A stretch of 64,000 bases of DNA from Jiella avicenniae (GCF_021390325.1 NZ_JAJUWU010000004.1:1-64000); one strand, 5' to 3'. Numbered from the stretch's first letter, positions 47,276 to 56,137 are shown. Numbers and translations are program-made. The notes: generated by a model from the sequence alone, not told the origin.

Positions 47276-49591
47276 TCACTCCGCCGCGCGCTTGACGATC
47301 CGCACCGGCACCGACTTCGCCGCCGGCACGTGGGCGCGACGCGAGTGGTGCCACAGCGGCACGAGCACGTTCAGCTCGGGATAGTAGCCGGCGCAATTGC
47401 CCTTCGGCAGGGGCCAGGCGTGGACGCGGTAGTTTTCCACCCGCCGCGTCACGCCGTCGTCGACATGGGTTTCGACGTCGACGCGGTCCTCGTCCGTCAG
47501 GCCCAGCCGGCGCATGTCGGTTTCGTTCATCAGGATTACCATGCGCGTGCCCTTCACGCCGCGCAGCCGGTCGTCATAGCCGTAGATCGTCGTGTTGAAC
47601 TGGTCGTTCGAGCGGACGGTGATGAGCTTCAGAACGTCGGGCCGGGTGGTGTCGATGTCCGGATCGACGTCGAAGCTCTCGGGGACGAGGAAGTTCGCCT
47701 TCTTCGTTTCGGTCCGCCATTCGCGTTTGGTCGCGCCGATGTCGCGGTGGAAACCGCCGGGCGTCCCCATGCGCAGGTTGAAGTTCCTGAAGTCCGCCGG
47801 ATAGGCCCGCTCGATCGCGTCGCGCACGAGGCCGTAGTCGGCGACCCACTCGTCCCACGGCACCGTCGACTTGCCGGCGATGGTGGCCTTGGCGAGTTCG
47901 GCGGTGATCTTCGGCTCCGACAGGAGTTCGCGCGAGGCCGGCTCGGTCTTGCCGAAGGACGCGTGGATGCAGGCGGTGGAGTCCTCCACCGACACGACCT
48001 GCTCGACCCCGTTCTGGGCATCGCGCTCCAGCCGGCCGAGACAGGGCAGGATGTAGGTCTTTTCGCAGGTGAGGAGATGGTTGCGGTTGAGCTTCGTCGA
48101 GATCTGGACGTTGAGCCGCATCTTCCGCCAGGCTTCCTCCATCCGGCCCGTGTCGGGGATGGCCCTCGCGAAGTTGCCGCCGAGGCAGACGAAGCCCTTC
48201 ACGGATCCGTCGAGGAGACCCTCGCACGATTCGACCGTGTCGAGGCCCTTCTCCTTCGGCACGCTGAAGCCGTAGAACTCCTCGAACTTTTCGACGGGGA
48301 TGAGGTCGGGCTTTTCGGTGATGCCGACGGTGCGCTGGCCCTGGACGTTGGAGTGGCCGCGGATCGGCGAGATGCCGGCCCCGGTCTTGCCCATCATCCC
48401 GCGCATCAGAAGGAGATTCACCAGCATCTGGACGTTCTCGATGCCGTGCCGGTGCTGGGTGAGGCCCATGCCGTAATTGCCGATCACCTTCTCCGCCTTG
48501 GAGTAGACCCGCCCGACGTGTTCGAGTTCGCTGCGGGGAAGCCCCGAGCAGCGCTCGATCTGCTCCCATTCGGCGTCGCGCACGAACGTCTCGAACGCCT
48601 CGAAGCCGTGGCAGTGCTCTTCGATGAAGGCGACGTCCAGCACACGTCGTCCGCCAGTCTCCCTGGCCGCGTCGTCGAGGGCGAAGACGGCCTTGGCGAT
48701 GCCGGTGATCGCCGCGACGTCGCCGCCGCCGCGGACCTGGTAGTAATCGCTCGACATCTTCGTCCCCTCGTCGGGAGACAGCATTTCGAGCGGGTTCTGC
48801 GGGCTCTTGAAACGCATCAGGCCGCGTTCGAAGATTGGGTTGAAGGTGATGACCGGGGCGCCGCGCTTCCTCGCCTCTTGCACCCAATGGAGCAGCCGCG
48901 GCGCATTGGTGCCGGTGTTGTGCCCGAAGAAGAACATCATGTCGCAGGCGTCGAAATCCTCGAGCGTCACCGTGCCCACCGGCGAACCGATCGATTCCGG
49001 CAGTCCGACCGAGGTCGATTCGTGGCACATGTTGGAGGAGTCGGGCAGGTTGTTCGAGCCGTAGATGCGCGCGAAGAGCTGCCACATGTGCGAGGCTTCG
49101 AGCGAGGCGCGGCCGGAAACGTAGAAGACCACCGACTTCGGATCGAGACCGCTCAACTCCTCGCCGATTTCCCGGAACGCGTCGGCCCATTTGATCGGCA
49201 CGTACTGGTCGAGGCTCGCATCGTACTTCATCGGGGTCGTCAACCGACCCTGCTTTTCGAGGTCGTGGTCGGTCCATTCGAGGAGTTCCGACACCCGATG
49301 CCTGGCGAAGAACTCGCGGTCGCAGCGCTTCGGGGTGATCTCCCACATCGTCGCCTTGGCGCCGTTCTCGCAGTATTCGAACGGTTTGGGATCGGCCGGC
49401 TTCGCCCAGGAGCAGGAAACGCACTGATAGCCGTCGGGCTTGTTCTGGTTCTGCAAGGTCGCCCAGACGGTCGAAGCGAGCAGTCCCTCCTGGCTCGACT
49501 TGGCGACCAACGACTTGACCGATCCCCAGCCCCCCGAGGGCTCGTCATAGGGTTCGATGGTCGGCTTGTCGGTGTTTTCCGAACGGTCCAT
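47276..49591 (-). CDS. FdhF/YdeP-family molybdopterin oxidoreductase
   Basis: A 771-residue cytoplasmic molybdopterin enzyme of the FdhF/YdeP family (formate-dehydrogenase-like alpha subunits). N-terminal cysteines Cys57, Cys60 and Cys74 (QCVSCSWAKP and FEYCENG) suggest an iron-sulfur site. NMCHESTSVGLPESIG holds the Cys expected near molybdenum, and no selenocysteine codon is involved. GNYGMGLTQHRHGIENVQ and RGHSNVQGQRTVG are family hallmarks. The C-terminal molydop_binding domain includes TVRSNDQFNTTIYGYDDR. GAGGA precedes the ATG. No fdhD or other subunit is adjacent. E. coli YdeP contributes to acid resistance; substrate unknown. Confidence 0.92.
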   Translation of the reverse strand: MDRSENTDKPTIEPYDEPSGGWGSVKSLVAKSSQEGLLASTVWATLQNQNKPDGYQCVSCSWAKPADPKPFEYCENGAKATMWEITPKRCDREFFARHRVSELLEWTDHDLEKQGRLTTPMKYDASLDQYVPIKWADAFREIGEELSGLDPKSVVFYVSGRASLEASHMWQLFARIYGSNNLPDSSNMCHESTSVGLPESIGSPVGTVTLEDFDACDMMFFFGHNTGTNAPRLLHWVQEARKRGAPVITFNPIFERGLMRFKSPQNPLEMLSPDEGTKMSSDYYQVRGGGDVAAITGIAKAVFALDDAARETGGRRVLDVAFIEEHCHGFEAFETFVRDAEWEQIERCSGLPRSELEHVGRVYSKAEKVIGNYGMGLTQHRHGIENVQMLVNLLLMRGMMGKTGAGISPIRGHSNVQGQRTVGITEKPDLIPVEKFEEFYGFSVPKEKGLDTVESCEGLLDGSVKGFVCLGGNFARAIPDTGRMEEAWRKMRLNVQISTKLNRNHLLTCEKTYILPCLGRLERDAQNGVEQVVSVEDSTACIHASFGKTEPASRELLSEPKITAELAKATIAGKSTVPWDEWVADYGLVRDAIERAYPADFRNFNLRMGTPGGFHRDIGATKREWRTETKKANFLVPESFDVDPDIDTTRPDVLKLITVRSNDQFNTTIYGYDDRLRGVKGTRMVILMNETDMRRLGLTDEDRVDVETHVDDGVTRRVENYRVHAWPLPKGNCAGYYPELNVLVPLWHHSRRAHVPAAKSVPVRIVKRAAE

Positions 49592-49614
49592 GAGGCATCC
49601 TCGCGGTCTCGGTT

Positions 49615-49647
49615 GCCTGCCTGGCCCGGAACGGGCTTCAGGCAGGC
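49615..49647 (-). promoter_or_regulatory. Hairpin in the leader of the FdhF/YdeP-like gene
   Basis: GCCTGCCTG (49615-49623) pairs with CAGGCAGGC (49639-49647), extended inside by GCCCG/CGGGC with a GAA loop. It sits 24 bases upstream of the start codon on the minus strand. It could end transcription from the L,D-transpeptidase gene or act as a leader structure; the sequence does not decide. Confidence 0.5.
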
Positions 49648-49775
49648 TTCAAACGGTTCCAATCAATCGAACTCGCCAGCCTCGCTGGGGTTGCAGAGAA
49701 GATGGCCCGGACGGCAATTTCGTGCCTCGGCGGTCCCCCGTGTCGCTCCGCGGCCTCCCGAAAGGCCCGGCGGTT

Positions 49776-50315
49776 TCACCGGCGGACGACGATCCGCGTT
49801 TGGCGGCCGAGGAGCGGGGCCAGCCTGCGCATGTCGGACGGGGACACGGCGATGCAGCCTTCGGTCGGCGGATGGCCGGGCTTGGCGACATGCAGGAAGA
49901 TGGCGCTGCCGAGGCCGCGCGCCCGCCGGGTGAAATTCCAGTCGAGGACCACGACGACGTCGTAGAGCCCGTCGTCGCGGGCGAGCGTCTCGGCGCTGGC
50001 AGGAAAAGGCAGGCGGACGTGGCGGTTGTAGGCGGCATGTCGCGGCGCGTCGCACCAGCCGTCGACGCCGGGCCGGATTCCGCGGGTCGGCAAAGGGCTT
50101 TTCGGCCGGGCCATGCGGCCGCCACGATGCCAGAGTTCGACAACGCCCATCACCGCGACGGGGGTCGCGCCGTCCCCCTCGCGCTTGCCGATCGTCGTGC
50201 CCGAACGCCCGAGCGCGCAGGGGATGCGGAGCGGGCCGGCGGCGAGGATGCCGCGCCGGACGTCGCCCGGTTTCCGCCGGACGATGATGCGGTCGATCGT
50301 CACGGTGGGCGACAT
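49776..50315 (-). CDS. L,D-transpeptidase (YkuD/ErfK family)
   Basis: A 179-residue protein with the YkuD catalytic signature: His142 and Cys154 in FLHVAKPGHPPTEGCIAVS. This class forms 3-3 peptidoglycan cross-links or attaches proteins to the wall. No signal peptide is visible at the N-terminus (MSPTVTIDRIIVRRKPGD), so export is uncertain; some small family members of this kind in Hyphomicrobiales look the same. AAGG lies five bases before the ATG at 50315. It is divergent from the cenR-like gene. Confidence 0.87.
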   Translation of the reverse strand: MSPTVTIDRIIVRRKPGDVRRGILAAGPLRIPCALGRSGTTIGKREGDGATPVAVMGVVELWHRGGRMARPKSPLPTRGIRPGVDGWCDAPRHAAYNRHVRLPFPASAETLARDDGLYDVVVVLDWNFTRRARGLGSAIFLHVAKPGHPPTEGCIAVSPSDMRRLAPLLGRQTRIVVRR

Positions 50316-50435
50316 GGAAGCCTTGCGTTTCTGCAACAGTGTTGTCCTAGCCGCGAAATCCCTATGTTACAATCATCCGCCGACGATCCGGGCGGGCGAG
50401 CCCGCAACATTGACGACAGGCGAACTGCGGTTGGG

Positions 50436-51119
50436 ATGAGCGCGAGAAGCATATTGATCGTCGACGACGACGATGACCTGAGAGAGACGCTGGCCGAACA
50501 GCTGTCCCTGCACGAGGAATTCAACGTCCTGCAGGAGGATACGGCGGCCAAGGGCATTGCGGCGGCACGGGGCGGCCTGATCGACCTCGTGGTGATGGAC
50601 GTCGGCCTGCCGGACATGGACGGCCGGGAGGCCGTCAAGGTCCTGCGCAAGGGCGGCTTCAAGGCCCCGATCATCATCCTCACCGCCCAGGATGCCGATT
50701 CCGACACGATCCTCGGCCTCGAGGCCGGGGCCAACGACTACGTCACCAAGCCGTTCCGCTTCGCCGTGCTGCTCGCCCGCATCCGGGCGCAGCTGCGCCA
50801 GCACGACCAGAGCGAGGATGCGACCTTCCAGGTCGGCCCCTACGTCTTCAAGCCGAGCCAGAAGGTGCTGATCGACGAGAAGGGTGGCAAGATCCGGCTG
50901 ACCGAGAAAGAGACGGCGATCATCCGCTATCTCTACCGCGCCGATCGGAAGGTGATCACCCGCGACGTGCTTCTGGAGGAAGTCTGGGGCTACAATTCCG
51001 GCGTCACCACCCACACGCTGGAGACCCACGTCTACCGCCTGCGCCAGAAGATCGAGCCCGATCCGTCGAACGCCCGGCTGCTGGTGACGGAGGCGGGCGG
51101 CTACAAGCTGATGCCCTGA
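50436..51119 (+). CDS. cenR: Response regulator, OmpR type, CenR-like
   Basis: A 227-residue response regulator. The receiver domain has the acidic cluster IVDDDDD, phospho-acceptor Asp55 (VVMDVGLPDMDGREAV) and TKPFRFAVLLARIRAQLRQHDQSEDATF. The winged-helix domain has LTEKETAIIRYLYRA and VWGYNSGVTTHTLETHVYRLRQKIE. These strings match the alphaproteobacterial CenR regulator of cell-envelope integrity, which is essential in Caulobacter. No cognate kinase gene (cenK) is adjacent, as is usual for this regulator. No clear ribosome-binding site precedes the ATG. The divergent L,D-transpeptidase gene may be a target; that is inference. Confidence 0.88.
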   Translation: MSARSILIVDDDDDLRETLAEQLSLHEEFNVLQEDTAAKGIAAARGGLIDLVVMDVGLPDMDGREAVKVLRKGGFKAPIIILTAQDADSDTILGLEAGANDYVTKPFRFAVLLARIRAQLRQHDQSEDATFQVGPYVFKPSQKVLIDEKGGKIRLTEKETAIIRYLYRADRKVITRDVLLEEVWGYNSGVTTHTLETHVYRLRQKIEPDPSNARLLVTEAGGYKLMP

Positions 51120-51434
51120 CCTGGAAGGGAGGGCCGGGCGGCTGGTGTCGCCCGGAACTCCCGTCGCCCCGGTCCCATTCCCGCGGACGAGCGGTGCGTC
51201 GTCGCCGCGCGAGCGACGCCCTCTCGCAACCCACGGGCGATCCGGCCCGCAAGTCTTGCCCGCGCGTTCACCCTTCCTCTACCAATCCCGTTCACGATAA
51301 CGTTGCCGTGTCCGCGCGGCGAAGCTCCGCGGGCGCGGCTCCGGAGCCGTTTCGATGGTTAACGAAGAGGCTCGGCCGGCGCCTGCGGCGATGCTGCGCG
51401 CCCTCGGGCAGGAAAAGATCGGTACGCCGCAACG
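51120..51434. other. Gap between cenR-like and cNMP-binding genes
   Basis: These 315 bases contain a terminator-like hairpin just after the cenR-like stop (51127-51162). The rest is GC-rich with one AT-richer patch at about 51285-51310 that may carry the next promoter. No gene or conserved RNA recognised. Confidence 0.5.
51127..51162 (+). terminator. Hairpin after the cenR-like gene
   Basis: CCGGGCG (51134-51140) pairs with CGCCCGG (51149-51155), and flanking GGGAG (51127-51131) and CTCCC (51158-51162) extend it. It starts eight bases beyond the stop codon. No T-tract. Confidence 0.55.
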
Positions 51435-51887
51435 ATGAGCCTCGAGAGCGACATCGCGATCCTCCGGAACGTCCGGCTCTTCGACGGCCTTCAGACCGAT
51501 CAGCTGCGGCTTCTCGCCTTCGGCGCCGAGCACCGGCGGGTGCGGGCCCGCGAATTCGTATTCCGCGAGAATGCCCGGGCCGACGCCGGCTTCGTCATCG
51601 TGACGGGCAGCGTCGCCCTGACGCGCGGCCGCGGCGACGATGCGAAGATCCTCTCCCGCCACGGCCCGGGAGCGCTCCTCGGCGAGATCTGCCTGATCAC
51701 CGAGACCACCCGGCCGGCGAGCGCCCAGACGGAGAGCGACTGCGACCTCATCCGCGTGTCGCGGACGCTGTTTCGCCGCATGCTCGAAGAATATCCGGAA
51801 TTCGCCGCCGTCCTCCACCAGCGCATCCGCGACGAACTCGAAGCGATGCTCGCCGACATCGAACGGCTGGAAGACCGCTTTCGCTGA
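51435..51887 (+). CDS. Cyclic-nucleotide-binding domain protein without output domain
   Basis: A 150-residue protein that is almost entirely a cNMP-binding (CAP-like) domain (about 12-125). It has LFDGLQTDQLRLLAF at the start, FVFRENARADAGFVIVTGSVAL, and a phosphate-binding-cassette region GPGALLGEICLITETTRPASAQ. The cassette has GEICLITETTRPAS where canonical cAMP binders have GELALIYNTPRAAT, so nucleotide binding is plausible. A C-terminal helix replaces the usual HTH, so it is not a transcription factor by itself. It converges on xthA, a pairing seen in other Hyphomicrobiales. Confidence 0.82.
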   Translation: MSLESDIAILRNVRLFDGLQTDQLRLLAFGAEHRRVRAREFVFRENARADAGFVIVTGSVALTRGRGDDAKILSRHGPGALLGEICLITETTRPASAQTESDCDLIRVSRTLFRRMLEEYPEFAAVLHQRIRDELEAMLADIERLEDRFR

Positions 51888-51924
51888 GGTTCGGCGGGTT
51901 TGGCTCTCCGGGCCGCCGAAATAT

Positions 51925-52728
51925 TTACAGAGCGAACCGCGCGATCACCGGGACGTGGTCGGACGGCTTTTCCCAGCCTCTTGCCTCGGAGAGGATCTCG
52001 ACCTTTTCGAGCACCGGCGCCATGTCGGCCGAGCCCCAGACATGGTCGAGGCGGCGGCCGCGGTTGGAGGCGGCCCAGTCCTTCGCGCGGTAGCTCCACC
52101 AGGTGAACAGCACCTCCTCGGGCGGAAAATGCACCCGCATCAGGTCCGTCCAGTTGCCGTCCTTCTGCGCCGTCACGAGCCCTTCGGTCTCGACGGGGGT
52201 GTGCGAGACGATCTTGAGGAGCTGCTTGTGGGACCAGACGTCCGTCTCGAGCGGCGCGATGTTGAGATCGCCGCATAAAAGCGCTGAGACGCCGGTCTCG
52301 CCATCGGCATTCGTCCGCCGCAGCTCTTCGACGAAATCGAGCTTGTGACGGAATTTCGGGTTGATCGCGGGGTCCGGCTCGTCGCCGCCGGCCGGGACGT
52401 AGAGATTGTGGATGCGGATCTTCCGGCCGCCGACCTCGATCCGCGTCGACAGGTGGCGCGCGTCGCCGACTTCGCAGAAATCCTGCCGGACGATGTCCTC
52501 GAAGGGCAGTTTCGAGACCGTCGCGACGCCGTGATAGCCCTTCTGCCCGTGGATCGCCACGTGCTCGTAGCCGAGCGCCCGGAACGCCTTTTCGGGAAAC
52601 TGGTCGTTCGGGCACTTGGTCTCCTGCAGACACAGGACGTCGGGCCGGTGCTCGGTGAGGAACCGCTCGACGAGGCCGATCCTGAGGCGCACGGAGTTGA
52701 TGTTCCAGGTGGCGAGGGAGAAGGGCAT
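51925..52728 (-). CDS. xthA: Exodeoxyribonuclease III
   Basis: A 267-residue AP endonuclease/3'-5' exonuclease of base-excision repair. Catalytic and metal-binding residues are present: WNINSVRLR with the first Asn, the Glu of LCLQETK, the Asp and Asn of CGDLNIAP, and the terminal Asp-His of SDHVPV. Length is normal. The start at MPFSLATWNINSVR is standard for the family, with the catalytic core beginning at residue 4. Confidence 0.96.
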   Translation of the reverse strand: MPFSLATWNINSVRLRIGLVERFLTEHRPDVLCLQETKCPNDQFPEKAFRALGYEHVAIHGQKGYHGVATVSKLPFEDIVRQDFCEVGDARHLSTRIEVGGRKIRIHNLYVPAGGDEPDPAINPKFRHKLDFVEELRRTNADGETGVSALLCGDLNIAPLETDVWSHKQLLKIVSHTPVETEGLVTAQKDGNWTDLMRVHFPPEEVLFTWWSYRAKDWAASNRGRRLDHVWGSADMAPVLEKVEILSEARGWEKPSDHVPVIARFAL

Positions 52729-53007
52729 GGGCGCGGCGCTTTTGCTGGAAGGGACGGGCGGGGGAAGTCGGATGTCACTCCCGGCTTATGCCTGCGGGGC
52801 CTTCGACGGCAAGCGCGGCGTCACGCCTTTCCCCTTGGGAGTCGACACTTCGGTCGGTGACAGCGGGTCAGGCGAACTCGTCATTCCAGATCCTGCGCGG
52901 CAAGGAAGATGAAGTGGAACGACGGCGCTCCTCCCCGGCCTTGCCGATGCATTAGAACTCCGTATCTCGACCTGCAGCCGGAACGGTCCCGTGATGCGGA
53001 GAAACAA

Positions 53008-53889
53008 ATGTTCGAAAGCTTCACCGAACGCGTCATCCCCGGCGAAGGCGCCGACATCTTCTGCCGGCTCGGCGGCGAGGGCCCGCCGCTGCTTCTGCTG
53101 CACGGCTATCCCGAGACCGGGGCGATGTGGGCGCCGATCGCAGACAGGCTGGCCGAGCGGTTCAGCCTCGTCGTGCCGGATCTGCGCGGCTATGGCCGCT
53201 CGTCGGTGCCGGAGAACGATCCTCTGAACGAGGCCTATTCGAAGCGCCGGATGGGAGCCGACATGGCGGCGGTGATGAGCGCGCTCGGCCATGAGCGCTT
53301 TGCCGTCGCCGGCCACGATCGCGGCGCTCGCGTCGCCTATCGGATGGGGTTCGACATGCCGGAGCGGCTGACGCGGCTCGTGGTCCTCGACATCGTGCCG
53401 GTCGCCGAGGTCTGGGAGCAGATGGGACCGGCAGAGGCGATGAAGGTCTATCACTGGCCGTTCCTCGCCCAGCCCCACCCGCTCCCCGAGACGCTGATCG
53501 GTGCCGACCCGGTCTTTTATCTGCGGCACACCATGGCGAGCTGGACCGGCGTGAAGTCGCTGGAGCCTTTCGCGCCCGAGGCCTTTGCCGAATATGCCGA
53601 GCATTTCTCAACGCCCGAGCACGTCCACGGCGCCTGCAACGACTACCGGGCCGGCGCGACGATCGACTGGCGGCTCGACCGCGAGGATCGCGATGCGGAC
53701 CGCAAGATCGCCGCGCCGCTGTTGGCGCTGTGGGGTTCGGACGGGATTCCGGGCTCGGGCGAGAGCCCGCTCGACGTCTGGAAGCGCTGGGCCGCGGACG
53801 TCACCGGCGGGCCGATCGCCGCCGGGCACTTCCTCGTCGAGGAAGCGCCGGAGGAGACGCTGGCGGCTCTGCTCGGGTTCTTCGAATAG
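53008..53889 (+). CDS. Alpha/beta hydrolase, fluoroacetate (haloacetate) dehalogenase family
   Basis: A 293-residue alpha/beta hydrolase. Every active-site residue known from the Rhodopseudomonas palustris fluoroacetate dehalogenase RPA1163 is found at a constant offset of minus six: nucleophile Asp104 (GHDRGAR), Arg105 and Arg108 for the carboxylate, Asp128 and His274 completing the triad, and His149, Trp150, Tyr213 and Trp179 around the halide pocket. HGYPET and DLRGYG are also typical. Hydrolysis of a 2-haloacid is therefore likely, with fluoride release possible but unproven. GGAG lies seven bases before the ATG. It stands alone between xthA and lolA; no fluoride exporter or haloacid transporter is adjacent. 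Confidence 0.85.
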   Translation: MFESFTERVIPGEGADIFCRLGGEGPPLLLLHGYPETGAMWAPIADRLAERFSLVVPDLRGYGRSSVPENDPLNEAYSKRRMGADMAAVMSALGHERFAVAGHDRGARVAYRMGFDMPERLTRLVVLDIVPVAEVWEQMGPAEAMKVYHWPFLAQPHPLPETLIGADPVFYLRHTMASWTGVKSLEPFAPEAFAEYAEHFSTPEHVHGACNDYRAGATIDWRLDREDRDADRKIAAPLLALWGSDGIPGSGESPLDVWKRWAADVTGGPIAAGHFLVEEAPEETLAALLGFFE

Positions 53890-53893
53890 AGGT

Positions 53894-53915
53894 GAGGGCG
53901 ACGGACGTCGCCCTC
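53894..53915. terminator. Bidirectional hairpin between the dehalogenase-like gene and lolA
   Basis: GAGGGCGAC (53894-53902) and GTCGCCCTC (53907-53915) form a 9-bp stem with a four-base loop. It starts five bases after the plus-strand stop codon and ends ten bases from the minus-strand one. Confidence 0.65.
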
Positions 53916-53925
53916 GAAGGCCGCC

Positions 53926-54573
53926 TCAGCGGTTGCCGGTCTGGCCCTGCGAGATCGCCGTATAGGGGATCTTGAAGGCCGAATCCTGGATGTTGCCGCC
54001 TTCCTGGACGTTGTAGATCATCACCGTCGTCTCGCGGCCCTGCTTGTCGCGGATCGTCCACTGCTTCAGGTCCGAGCTCTTCGGGTCGAACATCATGGTG
54101 ATGCGGGAATTGCCGAAGACCGACCGGTCGCCCATGACGATGGTGGTCAGGTCCGGCTCTTCCTTGACGCTCTGGATGTTGGCCTGCGACAGGTTGATCC
54201 GCCGGTCGAGCAGGAGCTTCATCGGCGTCTGGGAGAGCGGATAGGTCTCCCAGGTGTTGAGCTTGCGGTTGTTGATCGCGACGTTGGACCCGTCGGAAAT
54301 GACGCGCAGCGGCGCGTTGGCATAGTCGAAGCGCACCTTGCCGGGGCGCTCGATGTAGAACTTGCCTTCCGACTGACGGCCACCCGGATCGAACTGCACG
54401 AAATCCCCGTGCATCGAGGGGATGGAGGCGAAATGATCGGCGATCTTCTGGGCCGCGGCGGTCGCCTGGGCCTGTGCCGCGGGAACGGCGGCGGCGAGCA
54501 GCATCGCCGCCCCGGCGCCGGCGAGCGCGGCCTTGCGCCCGGCGCTGCGGATGAATTGCATGAATTGGGCCAT
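53926..54573 (-). CDS. lolA: Outer-membrane lipoprotein carrier protein, LolA family
   Basis: A 215-residue periplasmic protein with a signal peptide (ALAGAGAAMLLAAAVPAAQA) and a LolA-like fold. Features are ADHFASIPSMHGDFVQFDPGGRQSEGKFYIERPGKVRFDY, then LLLDRRINLSQANI and NSRITMMFDPKSSDLKQWTIRD. It would ferry lipoproteins from the LolCDE complex to the outer membrane; alphaproteobacteria often use LolA without a recognisable LolB. The ATG at 54573 (MAQFMQFIRS) has GAGAGGAAG upstream. In rhizobia ftsK commonly lies upstream of lolA; here the upstream neighbour is metC. Confidence 0.9.
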   Translation of the reverse strand: MAQFMQFIRSAGRKAALAGAGAAMLLAAAVPAAQAQATAAAQKIADHFASIPSMHGDFVQFDPGGRQSEGKFYIERPGKVRFDYANAPLRVISDGSNVAINNRKLNTWETYPLSQTPMKLLLDRRINLSQANIQSVKEEPDLTTIVMGDRSVFGNSRITMMFDPKSSDLKQWTIRDKQGRETTVMIYNVQEGGNIQDSAFKIPYTAISQGQTGNR

Positions 54574-54736
54574 CTTCGTGCGGCTTCCTCTCTTGGGACC
54601 TTCGCCCTTCGACGTCGCGCCGGTTCGCGCCGGCGTCGATCTTGGTTCGTCATCGTATTTTGGGAGCGTTACCTGGGGCTGCAATGGGGCCTAACCATGG
54701 CGTGAAGAGAGCCGGGCGGCCCGCCGCGCCGCGACC

Positions 54737-55918
54737 TCAGGTCACGCCCTTCGCCGCAGAAAGACCGCGTTCGAGGTCCGCCTCGAGGTCGGCGACGTCT
54801 TCGAGCCCCACCTGCAGACGGATGAAGGTGCCGTCCGACGGACCCTTGGAGATCGTCCGGTCGGAGAGATCCACCGCGACGGCGAGGCTCTCGTGCCCGC
54901 CCCAGGAATAGCCGAGACCGATGATCTGAAGCGCGTCGAGAAAGGCGCTGGCGCGGGCGAAGCTGCCGGGAAGCAGGAAGGAGAATAGGCCGGAGGAGCC
55001 GGAGAACTGGCGCTCGTAGAGTTCCCGGTCGAAGAACGACGGGAGGGCCGGATGGCGCACCTCGCCGACGCCCTCGCGGCCCTCCAGCCAGCCGGCCAGT
55101 TCGAGCGCCGAGGCCCGATGGCGCTCCAGCCTGACGCCCATGGTCTTCAACCCGCGCAAAACGAGGTAGACGTCGTCCGGCGCGGCGTTGACGCCGATCT
55201 GCATCTGCGTCTCGCGCAGGCGGTGGGCGGTCTCGCGCGTCGCCGAGACGCTGCCCATCATCACGTCGGAATGACCGCTCGGATATTTCGTCAGGGCGTG
55301 GATCGACAGGTCGACGCCGTGTTCGAGCGGGCGGAAATAGAGCGGCGTCGCCCAGGTGTTGTCGAGCATGGTGATGGCACCGCCCGCATGGGCGGCATCG
55401 CAGACGGCCCGAACGTCCATCATCTCGAAGGTGTTGGAGCCGGGCGCCTCGAGGAAGACGACCCTGGTGTTGGGCCTCATCAGCTCCGCGATGCCGGGGC
55501 CGACATGCGGATCGAAATACTCGATCTCGACGCCCATGCGCCGCAAGGTGCCGTTGGCGAACTGGCGGGTCGGCGAATAGACCGAATCGACGATCAGGCA
55601 GTGGTCGCCGGCGCCGAGAAAGGCGAGGAGGGGAATCGAGATCGCGGCGAGGCCGGACGGGACCAGAATCGTCTCATGGGCATTCTCGAGTTCGCTCAAG
55701 GCGTCTTCCAGCGCCTTCGTCGTCGGGGTGCCGCGTAGTCCATAAGTATAAGGCAGCGACCTGCGGTTCTTCATCGCGTCGGTCGATTCGAACAGGACCG
55801 TGGAGGCGTGAACGACCGGCGGATTGACGAAACCATGCATCGATCGGGGATCGTAGGGCCCGTGCGCGAGAAGGGTATTGGGGCCGGTCTGCCGGGATTT
55901 TGAGCGATCCGTGGTCAA
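54737..55918 (-). CDS. metC: Cystathionine beta-lyase (PLP-dependent Cys/Met metabolism enzyme)
   Basis: A 393-residue fold-type I PLP enzyme of the Cys/Met metabolism family. The PLP Lys is Lys211 in HALTKYPSGHSDVMMG, with the ring-binding Asp186 in MLDNTWATPL. YTYGLRGTPTTKALEDALSELE and PSGLAAI are characteristic. The profile fits cystathionine beta-lyase of alphaproteobacteria (cystathionine to homocysteine, pyruvate and ammonia). The start is a TTG with GAGGA six bases upstream. It is divergent from the aap operon, and the two share a 219-base control region. Confidence 0.9.
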   Translation of the reverse strand: MTTDRSKSRQTGPNTLLAHGPYDPRSMHGFVNPPVVHASTVLFESTDAMKNRRSLPYTYGLRGTPTTKALEDALSELENAHETILVPSGLAAISIPLLAFLGAGDHCLIVDSVYSPTRQFANGTLRRMGVEIEYFDPHVGPGIAELMRPNTRVVFLEAPGSNTFEMMDVRAVCDAAHAGGAITMLDNTWATPLYFRPLEHGVDLSIHALTKYPSGHSDVMMGSVSATRETAHRLRETQMQIGVNAAPDDVYLVLRGLKTMGVRLERHRASALELAGWLEGREGVGEVRHPALPSFFDRELYERQFSGSSGLFSFLLPGSFARASAFLDALQIIGLGYSWGGHESLAVAVDLSDRTISKGPSDGTFIRLQVGLEDVADLEADLERGLSAAKGVT

Positions 55919-55962
55919 CTGTTCGTCCTCTTGGCTACTTCGTCTGCAGAGTTGATCGTTTC

Positions 55963-56002
55963 GCCGGTTTGCATTGCAAAAGAAAAAACCGGCAGCTTGA
56001 CC
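55963..56002. promoter_or_regulatory. Control region between metC and aapJ
   Basis: Contains the palindrome TTTGCATTGCAAA (55968-55980) nested in a longer inverted repeat, GCCGGTTT (55963-55970) with AAACCGGC (55986-55993). A TTGACC (55997-56002) could be a -35 element for aapJ, followed by AT-rich sequence without a clear -10. A regulator-binding site is likely; which regulator is unknown. Confidence 0.4.
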
Positions 56003-56137
56003 TGATTAAAATTATGTCATGGAATTGCCCAGCTTGGCGGAGGTCACCGATGAAGAAGCGGTGCCGCCGCTGCCGCGCTCGTTTTTCAACGGCGCGGACA
56101 CAGTTAAAACGATAACCCAAATGGGGAAGGCTTCCTG

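Noticed and set aside
47330-49933. An 867-codon open frame antisense to the FdhF/YdeP-like gene
   Set aside because: No recognisable domain; the minus-strand gene has clear molybdopterin-enzyme motifs throughout.
55931-55950. Sigma-54-like TTGGC...TGC upstream of aapJ
   Set aside because: The spacing between the GG and GC elements is 11 bases where 10 is required.
55919-56137. SAM-II type riboswitch upstream of metC
   Set aside because: No conserved SAM-II core was found on the minus strand in this interval.
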